Numbered from the stretch's first letter, positions 35,288 through 45,587 are shown. The stretch is 64,000 nucleotides of DNA from JAAFIP01 sp963775085 (GCA_963775085.1 CAVZHO010000002.1:248001-312000), one strand, 5' to 3'. The notes: generated by a model from the sequence alone, not told the origin. Translations and numbers: made by a program.

Positions 35288-36271
35288 TTACGCCGGCAGC
35301 GCCCCGGCGCAGCTACTGCCCTGGCCGGCCGTGCAGCCATAGCAGTGGTCGGCCACTTCAATGCCGTTGCCGTTCAAGTCTGTGTGTAGCAGGTCACGCA
35401 GATGCGGGCGCTTGGCCGTGCTGGCATCGGCGCTGATCTGGGCGGGGATCGCCAGCCCTAACTGCTGGTTAAAGTCGCAGTCATACAGGTAGCCCTGCCA
35501 GTCCACGCTCACGGTGCTGCGGCACATCACGCCGTCCAGGTTGCCGGGCACAAAATTGTCTTTCAGCAGTTGCAGATAGGGCTTGAATTGGCCCTTGGAG
35601 ACCAGCATCGAGCCAAAGCGCTTGATGGGCATGTTGGTCAGCGCAAACAGCTCGTTGAAGACGATGCCAAAATGCTCAAACAATTCCTTTTTGTATTCGG
35701 CCTGCAAGGTGCTTTGGTTGGGCGGCAATACCGCGCCCTGCGGGTTGTAGACCAGATTGAGAATCAAACCGGTGCCGGGCTTGCCATAGCCCAATGCGTT
35801 GAGTTTTTGCAAGGCCGCAATGCTCAGGTCGAACACCCCCTTGCCGCGCTGCTTGTCTACGCGCTCCATCGAGTAGCAGGGGAGCGACGCCACCACTTCT
35901 ACTTTTTGATCTGCTAAAAACTGCGCCAGCGCTTCCTGCCCCGGCTCAAACAGTATCGTCAGGTTACAGCGGTCAATCACCCGCACACCCAGGGCGCGGG
36001 CCTCGGTGACGATGCGTTTGAAGCCCTCATGCAGCTCGGGTGCGCCACCCGTCAGGTCCAGCGTCTCAATGCGGCGCGCCTGCAGTACCTGACTGATCAG
36101 GCCCAGCAGGTCACCCCCCATCATCTCGGTGCGGTGCGGGCCGGCATCCACATGGCAGTGCACACAGGACTGGTTGCACTTGTAGCCCAGATTGACCTGC
36201 AGCGTGTTCAGGCGTTGGCGCGCGATGGCGGGGAAGTGGGTTGCCTTGAGCAACGGCAGGGTGGCGTGCAT
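35288..36271 (-). CDS. arsS: arsenosugar biosynthesis radical SAM protein ArsS
   Basis: A radical SAM enzyme of 327 residues from the ATG at 36271. The [4Fe-4S]-SAM motif CNQSCVHC (CxxxCxxC) is in LGYKCNQSCVHCHVDAGP, followed by TLDLTGGAPELHEGF. The C-terminal cysteine region is VMCRSTVSVDWQGYLYDCDF and CYGCTAGQGSSCAGAL. ArsS joins a 5'-deoxyadenosyl group to dimethylarsenite, giving the precursor of arsenosugars. It is the first gene of the minus-strand operon and is divergent from an MTA-phosphorylase-like gene. Confidence 0.93.
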   Translation of the reverse strand: MHATLPLLKATHFPAIARQRLNTLQVNLGYKCNQSCVHCHVDAGPHRTEMMGGDLLGLISQVLQARRIETLDLTGGAPELHEGFKRIVTEARALGVRVIDRCNLTILFEPGQEALAQFLADQKVEVVASLPCYSMERVDKQRGKGVFDLSIAALQKLNALGYGKPGTGLILNLVYNPQGAVLPPNQSTLQAEYKKELFEHFGIVFNELFALTNMPIKRFGSMLVSKGQFKPYLQLLKDNFVPGNLDGVMCRSTVSVDWQGYLYDCDFNQQLGLAIPAQISADASTAKRPHLRDLLHTDLNGNGIEVADHCYGCTAGQGSSCAGALPA

Positions 36272-36434
36272 GGTGTTCCTAGGTAGCAATGGCCTCTGGT
36301 GCATAGGCCAGATCGGTCAGAGTCAGTCGCCTGATAGGTTGACATTATTACAGTGGGCGTATTTTTCGCGCAAACGTCCAGCCCTACAATGGTGCCGGGC
36401 ATTGCCCATGCGCCCTAATTTCAGCGGATCAACC

Positions 36435-37301
<867 letters not shown>

Positions 37302-37314
37302 GTTCTTGCGCCGG

Positions 37315-38463
37315 TCACTGCAGCAGCGCAGTAGCAAACTCCTGCGCGTCAAAAGTTTCCAGGTCGTCCAGCTTCTCACCTACGCCAATGAAGTAAATCC
37401 CCATCGGCCGCAGCGCCGGTTGCTTGATAGACCGCTCGCGAGCCCATAGTGCGATGGCTGCAATCACGCCGCCCTTGGCCGTGCCATCCAGTTTGGTGAT
37501 GATCAGGCCCGTGACTTGCAGGGCCTCGTCAAACACTTTGACCTGCGTGAGTGCGTTTTGCCCGGTGTTGCCGTCGATCACCAGCAGCACCTCGTGCGGC
37601 GCTGTAGGGTCGGCCTTGGTGACTACGCGTTTAATCTTTTTGATCTCTTCCATCAAATGCAGTTGTGTGGGCAGGCGGCCTGCGGTGTCTACCATTACCA
37701 CGTCGCGGCCCCGGGCTTTGCCTGCGGCGACGGCATCAAAGCTGACGGCGGCCGGGTCGCCACCGTCTTGGCTGATGATGTCTACCGTGTTACGGTCGGC
37801 CCACACGGCTAGCTGCTCGCGGGCAGCGGCGCGGAAGGTGTCGGCGGCGGCCAGCAACACCGACGCACCGTGGTCGGCCAGGTGTTTGGTGAGCTTGCCG
37901 ATGGAGGTGGTTTTGCCTGCCCCATTGACCCCGGCAATCATCATCACCGTGGGCTTGTGCTCACCAATCACCAAGCTGCGTTGCAAGGGGCGCAGTAAAT
38001 CGGCAAAGGCCTCTGCCAGCAGGGCCTTGACGGCGGCGGGGTCGGTGGTCTTGCTGTCTTTCACGCGGCGTTTCAGGTCGGCCAATAAATGCGCGGTGGC
38101 GGCGACACCAGCGTCGCCCATGAGCAGGGCGGCCTCCAGCTCCTCGTACAGCGCGTCGTCGATCTGCGTGCCGGTGAACACCGTGGCGATGGAGCTGCCG
38201 GTCTTGCGCAGGCCGGCTTGAAGTTTGGCCAGCCAGCCCTGGCGCGCAGCGGGCGGGGAGGGCGGGGCGGCGACCGAAGCAGCCGGCGAAGACGCAAGGG
38301 TAGCGGCGGGTGCTACAGTGCAGGGCTGTGCGACAGCCGCTACAGCGGCAGGCACGACAGCCACAACCGGTGTGGCCCCCTGCGGTGCAGGCGGTGCGTG
38401 GGGTACTACAGGCTCAGTAGGCTGAGCTGGTGCAGGGATTTTTTTCTTGAAAAACGAGAACAT
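37315..38463 (-). CDS. ftsY: signal recognition particle receptor FtsY
   Basis: A GTPase of 382 residues from the ATG at 38463 (MFSFFKKKIPAPAQ) that docks ribosome-SRP complexes at the SecYEG channel. An alanine/proline-rich N-terminal stretch is followed by the NG domain: G1 GVNGAGKTTSIGKLTKHL, LLAAADTFRAAAREQL, VDTAGRLPTQ and TKLDGTAKGG. It is convergent with the phosphorylase gene and divergent from the M16 peptidase genes, an order common in betaproteobacteria. Confidence 0.97.
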   Translation of the reverse strand: MFSFFKKKIPAPAQPTEPVVPHAPPAPQGATPVVAVVPAAVAAVAQPCTVAPAATLASSPAASVAAPPSPPAARQGWLAKLQAGLRKTGSSIATVFTGTQIDDALYEELEAALLMGDAGVAATAHLLADLKRRVKDSKTTDPAAVKALLAEAFADLLRPLQRSLVIGEHKPTVMMIAGVNGAGKTTSIGKLTKHLADHGASVLLAAADTFRAAAREQLAVWADRNTVDIISQDGGDPAAVSFDAVAAGKARGRDVVMVDTAGRLPTQLHLMEEIKKIKRVVTKADPTAPHEVLLVIDGNTGQNALTQVKVFDEALQVTGLIITKLDGTAKGGVIAAIALWARERSIKQPALRPMGIYFIGVGEKLDDLETFDAQEFATALLQ

Positions 38464-38493
38464 CTGGTGGGTTTCTACAATCACACCCATTCT

Positions 38494-39948
38494 ATGAAAC
38501 TATTACCTACCTTCACCGCCACTGTTGCAACATTGCTGGTATGTGCTGGCTGCGCGGCTCCGACCGCGCAAAATGCGACCCAAAGCGCCGCGCCAGCCCC
38601 AACCTCCGCCTCGGGGCCCACGGCTGCCAGCCTGCCCCAGCAGTTCACCCTGCCCAATGGCCTCACCGTCATCATCAAGCCTGACCGCCGCGCCCCGACG
38701 GCCGTACACATGCTGTGGCTGCGGGTGGGCTCGATGGACGAGGTGGATGGCGTAAGTGGCGTGGCCCATGTGCTGGAGCACATGCTGTTCAAGGGGACGG
38801 ATGTGCTGAAAGCGGGCGAGTTCTCGCAAAAAGTAGCCGCCCTGGGCGGGCGTGAAAACGCCTTTACCCACAAAGACTACACCGGCTACTACCAGCAGAT
38901 TCCGTCCAACCGGCTGGAAGATGTGGTCAAACTGGAGGCCAACCGTTTTGAGCGCAACCAGTGGCCCGACGAAGAGTTTAAAAAAGAGCTGGAGGTGGTG
39001 AAAGAAGAGCGGCGCATGCGCACCGAGGACAACCCGCGCGGCCTGCTGTACGAGGCTTTAAACGCCGTGATGTACACCAGCTCGCCCTATCGCCGCCCGA
39101 TCGTCGGCTGGATGAGCGACCTGGATGCCATGACGCCCGATGATGCACGCGCCTTCTACCGCACCTGGTACGCACCGAACAATGCTGCGGTCGTGATAGC
39201 GGGTGACGTAGACGTAGTGCAGGCCAAGGCCTTGGTCGAAAAATATTACGGGCGCATCCCGCAGCGCGCCGTGCCTGCGCGCAAGCCGCGCCAGGAGCCG
39301 GTGCAAAGCGGCATCCGCCGGCTGGACTTCAAAGCGCCTGCCGAGCAGGCCTATGTGAGCCTGGCCTTCAAAGTGCCGCAAATGACGTCGCCCCGCGCCA
39401 CGGATACTGCCACGGTGGATGCCTACGCCCTGACCGTGCTGTCGGCCGTGCTGGATGGCTATAGCGGCGCGCGGCTGGACCGTGCGCTCACGCAAGGCGA
39501 GGGCCGGGTGGCCGACAGCGCCGGGGCCTACTGCGGCATGGCCGGCCGTGGCCCGCAAATGTGCAGCCTGGACGGTGTGCCGTCGGCAGGCAAAACCGCC
39601 GCCCAGGTCGAGGCTGCGCTGCGTGCACAGGTAGCCAAGGTGGCGCAGGACGGCGTGAGCGAGGCCGAGCTGAGCCGCGTCAAAACCCAGTGGGTGGCGG
39701 GCCAGGTGTACCAGCAGGACTCGGTGTTTTCCCAAGCGCGCTCGCTGGGCAATAACTGGGTGATCGGGCTGCCGCTAGATTCCGACGAAGTGATGATTGC
39801 GCGCCTGCGCCAAGTCACCGCCGAGCAGGTGAAAGCCGTGGCCGCCCAATATTTTGGCGACGATGCCCTGACGGTGGCCACGCTGCTGCCTCAGCCCATG
39901 AACACTGCTAAAAAGCCCCGCACGCCGCCTCCGGGCGCACGGCATTGA
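38494..39948 (+). CDS. M16 zinc peptidase, lipoprotein-type leader
   Basis: A pitrilysin-family peptidase of 484 residues from the ATG at 38494. A leader with lipobox (LLVCAGC) is followed by an alanine-rich linker. The zinc motif is HVLEHMLFKGT (HxxEH), with the downstream glutamate in the EANRFERNQWP region. It is the catalytically active half of a pair: the next gene, 12 bases on, lacks the motif. Such pairs work as heterodimers in the periplasm. The long open frame upstream of 38494 is antisense to ftsY. Confidence 0.93.
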   Translation: MKLLPTFTATVATLLVCAGCAAPTAQNATQSAAPAPTSASGPTAASLPQQFTLPNGLTVIIKPDRRAPTAVHMLWLRVGSMDEVDGVSGVAHVLEHMLFKGTDVLKAGEFSQKVAALGGRENAFTHKDYTGYYQQIPSNRLEDVVKLEANRFERNQWPDEEFKKELEVVKEERRMRTEDNPRGLLYEALNAVMYTSSPYRRPIVGWMSDLDAMTPDDARAFYRTWYAPNNAAVVIAGDVDVVQAKALVEKYYGRIPQRAVPARKPRQEPVQSGIRRLDFKAPAEQAYVSLAFKVPQMTSPRATDTATVDAYALTVLSAVLDGYSGARLDRALTQGEGRVADSAGAYCGMAGRGPQMCSLDGVPSAGKTAAQVEAALRAQVAKVAQDGVSEAELSRVKTQWVAGQVYQQDSVFSQARSLGNNWVIGLPLDSDEVMIARLRQVTAEQVKAVAAQYFGDDALTVATLLPQPMNTAKKPRTPPPGARH

Positions 39949-39960
39949 ACTTTGAATACG

Positions 39961-41304
39961 ATGATAATTACTATTAAAAAGATAGCTTCTTATGTCCTGT
40001 TGACAGGGACTATGGGCCTATTTAGCACCCAAATACAGGCTGCCCTGCCGATTCAGCGCATCACCCTGCCCAGCGCTGCGCAGGTGTATGTCGTCTCCAG
40101 CATGGCCATCCCCATGGTGGACGTGCAGATCGAGTTTGACGCAGGCGGCAGGCGCGATCCGGCGGGTATGGCGGGACTGGCCAGCGTGACCAGTGGGCAT
40201 TTGAGCAAGGGCGTGCTGGCGGTGCCTGGCCGACCCGCCCTGGACGAAAACCAATTAGGTGAGGCCTGGGCCGACCTGGGTGCGACCTTTGGCGCAAGTG
40301 CGGGGGATGACCGCATGAGCTTCTCTCTGCGCTCACTGACCTATCCTGATCTGCTGGGCAAGGCCGTGGCGCTGGCGGCCCAGCAACTGGCCGCGCCCGC
40401 TTTTCCTGCGGCGCTGTGGCTGCGCGATATCGAACGCATCAGCGCCAGTATCAAAGAGGCCAACACCAAGCCTGCCACCCTGGCCGCCCGCCGTTTTAAC
40501 AGCGCCGTGTACGGCAGCCACCCCTATGGCAATGAGTTGACCGAAGAGAGCCTGCGCCGCATCACCGCGTCTGCCATGCAGGGTTTTTACGCCGCGCATG
40601 TGCGTGCCTGCCGCGCCAAAATCAGTATCGTCGGGGCCGTAAGCCGGGAAAATGCGGCGCAAATAGCCACCCAATTGCTGGCAGGTTTGCCGCAAGAGGG
40701 CTGTGATGCCCTACCCACCGTGGCCGAAGTGGAGCCCTTGGTGGCAGCGCAGGATATCAAAGTACCGTTTGAATCCGCCCAGGCGCATGTAACTATCGGC
40801 CAGCCCGGCTACAAGCGCAGCGACCCCGACTTTTTTGCCCTGCTGGTGGGCAACCACATCTTGGGCGGCGGCGGTTTTACCTCGCGCCTGACGCGGGAGG
40901 TGCGCGAAAAGCGTGGCCTCTCCTACAGCGTCTACAGCTACTTCAGCCCCGGCCTGCACGCGGGTGCGTTTGCCATCGGCCTGCAAACCCGGCCCGACCA
41001 AGCCGCGCAAGCCGTGCAGGTGTCCAAAGACGTGCTGGCCCAGTTTGTGAAAGACGGCCCCAGCCAGGAAGAACTGCAAGCCGCCAAAGACAACCTCATC
41101 GGCGGCTTTGCCCTGCGCATCGACTCCAACCGCAAGCTGCTGGACAACGTCGCCAACATTGCCTGGGTCAACCTTCCGCTGGACTACCTGGATAACTGGA
41201 CGCAGCGCATCGACAAAATCACCACCACCGACATCCAGGCCGCGCTGCAGCGCAAACTCCAGCCCGAGAAGATGGTGACCGTGGTGGTAGGGGGTGCGCC
41301 ATGA
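39961..41304 (+). CDS. M16 peptidase-like subunit without zinc motif
   Basis: A 447-residue partner subunit. HxxEH is absent, while the R/Y pair region GFTSRLTREVREKRGLSYSV is intact, as in non-catalytic M16 partners. The ATG at 39961 is preferred to a TTG at 39952. The signal peptide MIITIKKIASYVLLTGTM, ending near FSTQIQA, is almost wholly encoded by a copy of the dispersed repeat. The gene overlaps rsmD by 4 bases. Confidence 0.92.
   Translation: MIITIKKIASYVLLTGTMGLFSTQIQAALPIQRITLPSAAQVYVVSSMAIPMVDVQIEFDAGGRRDPAGMAGLASVTSGHLSKGVLAVPGRPALDENQLGEAWADLGATFGASAGDDRMSFSLRSLTYPDLLGKAVALAAQQLAAPAFPAALWLRDIERISASIKEANTKPATLAARRFNSAVYGSHPYGNELTEESLRRITASAMQGFYAAHVRACRAKISIVGAVSRENAAQIATQLLAGLPQEGCDALPTVAEVEPLVAAQDIKVPFESAQAHVTIGQPGYKRSDPDFFALLVGNHILGGGGFTSRLTREVREKRGLSYSVYSYFSPGLHAGAFAIGLQTRPDQAAQAVQVSKDVLAQFVKDGPSQEELQAAKDNLIGGFALRIDSNRKLLDNVANIAWVNLPLDYLDNWTQRIDKITTTDIQAALQRKLQPEKMVTVVVGGAP
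39970..40026 (+). repeat. dispersed ~54-bp repeat, copy 7 (signal peptide of M16 subunit)
   Basis: ACTATTAAAAAGATAGCTTC, then TTATGTCCTGTTGACAGGGA and CTATGGGCCTATTTAGC. It encodes TIKKIASYVLLTGTMGLFS, in the same frame as the other coding copies. Confidence 0.85.
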
Positions 41305-42014
41305 AAGTCTCCAGCCGCAATCTGATGGAAACCGCTTTTATCCAAGAACAGTTAGCCAAAAGCTCGGTGAAATACCTGGTGACCGAGCCTGCCAAAGCGA
41401 AAACCAAAACCCACGTCAAACCACTGCCCCAGAGCGACGGCACCCATGCCTATGCGGGCCCCGCAGGCGAGGTGCGCATCATCGGTGGCCTGTGGAAGCG
41501 CAGCAAACTCCCTGTAGCCAAGCACCCCGGCCTGCGCCCCACGCCCGACCGCGTGCGCGAGACGCTGTTTAACTGGCTGGGTCAGGACATGAGCGGCCTG
41601 CGCTGCGTCGACGCATTTGCGGGCACCGGCGCTTTAGGCTTTGAGGCCGCCTCACGCGGCGCGCTGGATGTGCTGTTGGTCGAGTCCGACTCCAGGCTCT
41701 TCACCCAGCTGCTGACCATCAAAGCCAAGCTCAAGGCCGAGATGGTGCGCATCCAGCGCGGCGACGGCATCGCCACCCTGCAAGCCTTGGCGCGCGGCAG
41801 CGTCGACGTGGTGTTTATCGACCCACCCTTTGAAGCGCCCATTTTCGATAAAGCTATTTTGGCCGCAGCCCATGCAGTGAAAGCGCAAGGTGCTATTTAT
41901 CTGGAAGCGCCTAAAGCCTGGACGGATGCAGAACTTGCACCCTTGGGGGTGCAGGTGGTGCGCTCGGGCAAAGCGGGGATGGTGCATTACCACCTGCTGA
42001 AGTTGCTGGCCTGA
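41301..42014 (+). CDS. rsmD: 16S rRNA (guanine(966)-N(2))-methyltransferase
   Basis: A 237-residue rRNA methyltransferase. The N-terminal substrate region is VRIIGGLWKRSKLPVA with RPTPDRVRETLFNWL; SAM motif I is CVDAFAGTGALGFEAASRGA and the catalytic motif is VVFIDPPF. About 50 extra residues precede the usual start; they may be real or the true start may lie further in. The ATG at 41301 overlaps the M16 gene stop, so coupling is likely. Confidence 0.93.
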   Translation: MKVSSRNLMETAFIQEQLAKSSVKYLVTEPAKAKTKTHVKPLPQSDGTHAYAGPAGEVRIIGGLWKRSKLPVAKHPGLRPTPDRVRETLFNWLGQDMSGLRCVDAFAGTGALGFEAASRGALDVLLVESDSRLFTQLLTIKAKLKAEMVRIQRGDGIATLQALARGSVDVVFIDPPFEAPIFDKAILAAAHAVKAQGAIYLEAPKAWTDAELAPLGVQVVRSGKAGMVHYHLLKLLA

Positions 42015-42053
42015 GGTTGGCAGCGCTGGCCGCACGGCATTGGCCCAGCGCCA

Positions 42054-42956
42054 TCAATCCAAAAACGCCTCTAGCATCCGCGCCAGTTGCTCCGGCTGGT
42101 CATGGTGCAGCATGTGTCCTGCGTCTTCAATTACCTGCACCTTCACGTTGGGCACCGCCTTGAGCCGCTCGTGGTACTGCTCCAGGGTGTAAGCCCCTTT
42201 GTACCAGCTGCCCATCTCGTTGTCGGAGGCCTCCACAGCCAGCACCGGGGCGCTAATGCGGGCGTAGCAGGCCTGCGCCTCTTCTACACGCGATAGCTGG
42301 GCGTTGATGATTTTGTGCGCCGGATGGCCCAAAATTTCCCACTGGCCTTGGGCATTGGGCGCGGCCCAGTGCTGGGCCAGCCAGTCGGCTTTGCCCTGCG
42401 TGAGGCGCGGGTTGGTCTTCATCAGGCGGCGGGCTACCCCAGCGGCCTCGGGGTAGGGGCGCAGATCCATTTCGCCACGGCTGAATGATTTGAGCTGGTC
42501 CATCCACTTGGCATAACGCTCTGGCGCTTGGGCAGCCTGCGTCGTCGGCATGCCAAAGCCTTCCAGATTGACCAGGCGGCGGATGCGGGCGGGACGCACA
42601 CCGGCGTATTGCATTACCACATTGCCGCCCATGCTGTGGCCCACCAGATCAACCGGCGCATCGGGCGAATAATGGTCGAGTAAAAAGTCCAGGTCGGCCA
42701 GGTAGTCGGGGTGCCAGAAGTTATCGGTAGCGGGGCCGGTGGTTTTGCCGTAGCCGCGCCAGTCGGGGGCTATCACATAGCGGTCGTGTGACAGGGCATC
42801 CACTACAAACTGAAACGACGCGCCGACATCCATCCAGCCATGCAGCATGACCAGTGGGGCGGTGTCTTTGCGTGGTGTTCCCCACACATGAACGTGATAT
42901 TGCAGGCCTCGAAGGGGGATAAATTGAGTTTGTGAGACTTTTTTGGCAGTGTACAT
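42054..42956 (-). CDS. alpha/beta hydrolase
   Basis: An alpha/beta-fold hydrolase of about 300 residues. The oxyanion region is VMLHGWMDVGASF, the nucleophile elbow VGHSMGGNVVMQYAG, the acid residue VLAVEASDNEMG and the final histidine DAGHMLHHDQPEQLA. Starts at 42968, 42962 and 42956 are all possible. It is probably an esterase or lipase-like enzyme; the substrate is unknown. It is divergent from the acyl-CoA synthetase gene at 43037. Confidence 0.88.
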   Translation of the reverse strand: MYTAKKVSQTQFIPLRGLQYHVHVWGTPRKDTAPLVMLHGWMDVGASFQFVVDALSHDRYVIAPDWRGYGKTTGPATDNFWHPDYLADLDFLLDHYSPDAPVDLVGHSMGGNVVMQYAGVRPARIRRLVNLEGFGMPTTQAAQAPERYAKWMDQLKSFSRGEMDLRPYPEAAGVARRLMKTNPRLTQGKADWLAQHWAAPNAQGQWEILGHPAHKIINAQLSRVEEAQACYARISAPVLAVEASDNEMGSWYKGAYTLEQYHERLKAVPNVKVQVIEDAGHMLHHDQPEQLARMLEAFLD

Positions 42957-43036
42957 AGCCATAATCATACGAGAGTCGCCAGCACAGCTGCGTTACGGAT
43001 TCAACGCAAGGCCAGAGCGCAACACTATTTCCATTT

Positions 43037-44794
43037 ATGCAAGCCGATCACTACGACGCTCTGTACCGCAACTTCCGCTGGCAAGTGCCCGAGTTTTTCA
43101 ACATCGCGCAGGTCTGCTGCCGCCGTTGGGCAGAGCAATCAAATGCTACTAAAAATATAGCAGTATATGTCCACAACACAGGGACTACAGGGGCAAAAGG
43201 CACCTCAAACTCACAAAATCTGAGTTATGCAGCGCTCTATGCCCAGGCCAACCAGCTCAGCCACGTACTCACCCGCCTGGGGGTGCAGCGCGGCGACCGG
43301 GTCGCCATCGTCATGCCCCAGCGCTTTGAAACGGCAGTGGCCACCATGGCGGTGCTGCAAATGGGCGCGGTGGCCATGCCGCTGTCGATGCTGTTTGGCC
43401 CCGAGGCACTGGAGTACCGTCTGCAGGATTCGGGTGCGGTGGTGGCGATTTGTGACGAAAGCAGCATCGACAACGTCAGCGCGGTGCGTAAAAAATGTAA
43501 GGCTTTGCGCACCCTGGTGGGCGTGGGCGATGCGTCCGAGCAAAGCGAGATTGACTACACCTTTGAGTGCGCGCTCATGCCCGAGCAATATGAAGCCGCG
43601 CGTACCAAGGCCGACGAGGGGGCCGTGTTGATCTACACCAGTGGCACCACCGGGCCACCCAAGGGCGCGCTCATCCCGCACCGCGCTTTGATCGGCAACT
43701 TAAGCGGCTTTGTCGCCAGCCAGAATTGGTTTGGTTTTGATGCAGGTAAAAACCAGTCATCCCAAGCGGTGTTCTGGTCCCCGGCTGACTGGGCCTGGAC
43801 GGGGGGCCTGATGGATGCCCTGCTACCCACGCTGTACTTTGGCCGCCCGATCGTCGCCTATAACGGGCGTTTCACCCCGGAGCTGGCGTTTGAAATCCTG
43901 CAGCAGCACCGCGTGACGCACACCTTCCTCTTCCCCACCGCACTCAAAGCCATGATGAAGGCCTACCCGCATCCGCGCAAGCAGTTCAAGCTGCACCTAC
44001 AGGCCTGCATGAGTGCGGGCGAGGCCGTGGGGGATGCGGTGTTCAGCTATTGCCATGATGAGCTGGGTGTCACGGTCAACGAGATGTTTGGCCAGACCGA
44101 GATCAATTACATCGTAGGCAACTGCGATAAGTTCTACCCTTGCAAGCCCAACAGTATGGGCCGCGCCTACCCCGGCCACCGTGTGGCGGTGATCGACGAT
44201 GCGGGTAAAGAGTGCGCCGTAGGCGTAACGGGCGATGTGGCGCTGAACCGTGTTGACATCCACGGCCATGCCGACCCAATTTTCTTTCTGGGCTACTGGA
44301 ACAATCCAGAAGCTACTGCCAAAAAATACACCGGCGACTGGTGCCGCACCGGCGACCTGGCCACCCAGGATGCCGATGGCTACCTGTGGTACCAGGGCCG
44401 CAGCGACGACGTGTTCAAGGCGGCAGGCTACCGCATTGGCCCCAGCGAGGTGGAGAACTGCCTGGTCAAACACCCAGCGGTGGCTAACGCTGCCGTGGTG
44501 CCCAAGCCCGATAAGGAGCGTGGTGCCGTGGTCAAGGCCTATGTGGTACTTGCTCCTGAATACATAGCTGCTCGCGTCCAGTACACAGGGACTAGCGCAA
44601 TAAAAGAGCGCCAAAAATATGATGCAGGGCTGATTGCCAGCATCCAGGCACATGTCAAAGGCCAGTTGGCCCCCTACGAGTACCCCAAAGAGATCGAATT
44701 CGTCGACGCATTGCCCATGACGACGACGGGCAAGGTGCAGCGGCGCGTGCTGCGCCTGCAGGAACAGGCACGCGCCGATCGGGCAGGTAAATAG
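43037..44794 (+). CDS. AMP-dependent acyl-CoA synthetase
   Basis: A 585-residue ligase of the ANL superfamily, closest in feel to medium-chain acyl-CoA synthetases. The P-loop is LIYTSGTTGPPKGALIPH, A5 is NEMFGQTEINYIVGN, A8 is WCRTGDLATQDADGYLWYQGR, and the C-terminal lysine is in MTTTGKVQRRVLR. Two copies of the dispersed repeat are read through in frame: one near residue 37 (NATKNIAVYVHNTGTTGAKG) and one near residue 510 (YIAARVQYTGTSAIKERQK). Both lie in surface regions of the fold, by position. Confidence 0.9.
   Translation: MQADHYDALYRNFRWQVPEFFNIAQVCCRRWAEQSNATKNIAVYVHNTGTTGAKGTSNSQNLSYAALYAQANQLSHVLTRLGVQRGDRVAIVMPQRFETAVATMAVLQMGAVAMPLSMLFGPEALEYRLQDSGAVVAICDESSIDNVSAVRKKCKALRTLVGVGDASEQSEIDYTFECALMPEQYEAARTKADEGAVLIYTSGTTGPPKGALIPHRALIGNLSGFVASQNWFGFDAGKNQSSQAVFWSPADWAWTGGLMDALLPTLYFGRPIVAYNGRFTPELAFEILQQHRVTHTFLFPTALKAMMKAYPHPRKQFKLHLQACMSAGEAVGDAVFSYCHDELGVTVNEMFGQTEINYIVGNCDKFYPCKPNSMGRAYPGHRVAVIDDAGKECAVGVTGDVALNRVDIHGHADPIFFLGYWNNPEATAKKYTGDWCRTGDLATQDADGYLWYQGRSDDVFKAAGYRIGPSEVENCLVKHPAVANAAVVPKPDKERGAVVKAYVVLAPEYIAARVQYTGTSAIKERQKYDAGLIASIQAHVKGQLAPYEYPKEIEFVDALPMTTTGKVQRRVLRLQEQARADRAGK
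43145..43200 (+). repeat. dispersed ~54-bp repeat, copy 8 (in acyl-CoA synthetase)
   Basis: GCTACTAAAAATATAGCAGT, then ATATGTCCACAACACAGGGA and CTACAGGGG. It is read in frame as ATKNIAVYVHNTGTTGAKG. Confidence 0.85.
44559..44605 (+). repeat. dispersed ~54-bp repeat, copy 9 (second copy in same gene)
   Basis: ATACATAGCTGCTCGCGTCC, then AGTACACAGGGACTAGCGCA. It is read in frame as YIAARVQYTGTSAIK. Confidence 0.75.
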
Positions 44795-44921
44795 AGCTGG
44801 CGCTGATTTTGAGAGCAATGGTGACCATCAGGGCTGAAAAATCAGGGTTAACGCTTTAGTTTTAACCGAAAAATACAAGATTTTGGCTGCAAAAATGGCG
44901 TTGAATCACTAAAATGTGCCA

Positions 44922-45587
44922 ATGAATCCGATCAGCTACAGCCAGAACATTTTGGTGAAAACACCGCAAGGTCTGGCTGAGCTGCGTGACCGCTCGGGCA
45001 AACTCACCGTGGCAGAGCGGCAGGTGCTGATCCTGGTGGATGGCAAACGCAGCATCAAGCAGATCCAGCAAAGCCTGAGCACGCCCGTCGCCGAGACCCT
45101 GGATCGGTTGCGAGGCTTGGGTTTGGTGCAAACCTTGCCGCCTATGCCTGCCGAGTTGCATCACCATTCCCACCCGCTGGACGATGAGCCGGTCAATGAG
45201 GAGGTGATGAGCGATTTCAGCAGCGACAGCGGTATTGACACCGGCATTGACGCATTCAGCCGGTTTGAGGCCGCCAGCACGCATTTCTTTCGCACCAAGG
45301 CGGTTGGGCCTGCCGACTTGCCCGTCACGACGCCTGCCGCCAGCGTAGCGCACCAGGCGGCTACCGCACGCGGTATTTTGTTTGGTAAAAGTTACCTGGT
45401 GGAGACGCTGGACCGCCTGCTGCCGGTAGACGGCGCGATTTTGACGCGCAAGATCGCCCTGATCAACTCGGAGGCGGCGCTGTACTATGCGTTTGAGCAA
45501 ACCATCCAGGCCATCAAAAAGAGTGCCGATCCGAGCATGATTCACGACATCACCCGCCGTTTTGACGAGGCCATCAGCCGCTATTGA
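44922..45587 (+). CDS. hypothetical protein
   Basis: A 221-residue protein from the ATG at 44922 (MNPISYSQNILVKTPQG). The N-terminal part (LAELRDRSGKLTVAERQVLI, then RSIKQIQQSLSTPVAETLDR) looks like a winged-helix-like domain, followed by an acidic histidine/aspartate-rich linker and a helical C-terminal domain (LPVDGAILTRKIALINSEAA). No signal peptide or membrane span. The family is seen in Comamonadaceae, but I do not know its function. Confidence 0.8.
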   Translation: MNPISYSQNILVKTPQGLAELRDRSGKLTVAERQVLILVDGKRSIKQIQQSLSTPVAETLDRLRGLGLVQTLPPMPAELHHHSHPLDDEPVNEEVMSDFSSDSGIDTGIDAFSRFEAASTHFFRTKAVGPADLPVTTPAASVAHQAATARGILFGKSYLVETLDRLLPVDGAILTRKIALINSEAALYYAFEQTIQAIKKSADPSMIHDITRRFDEAISRY

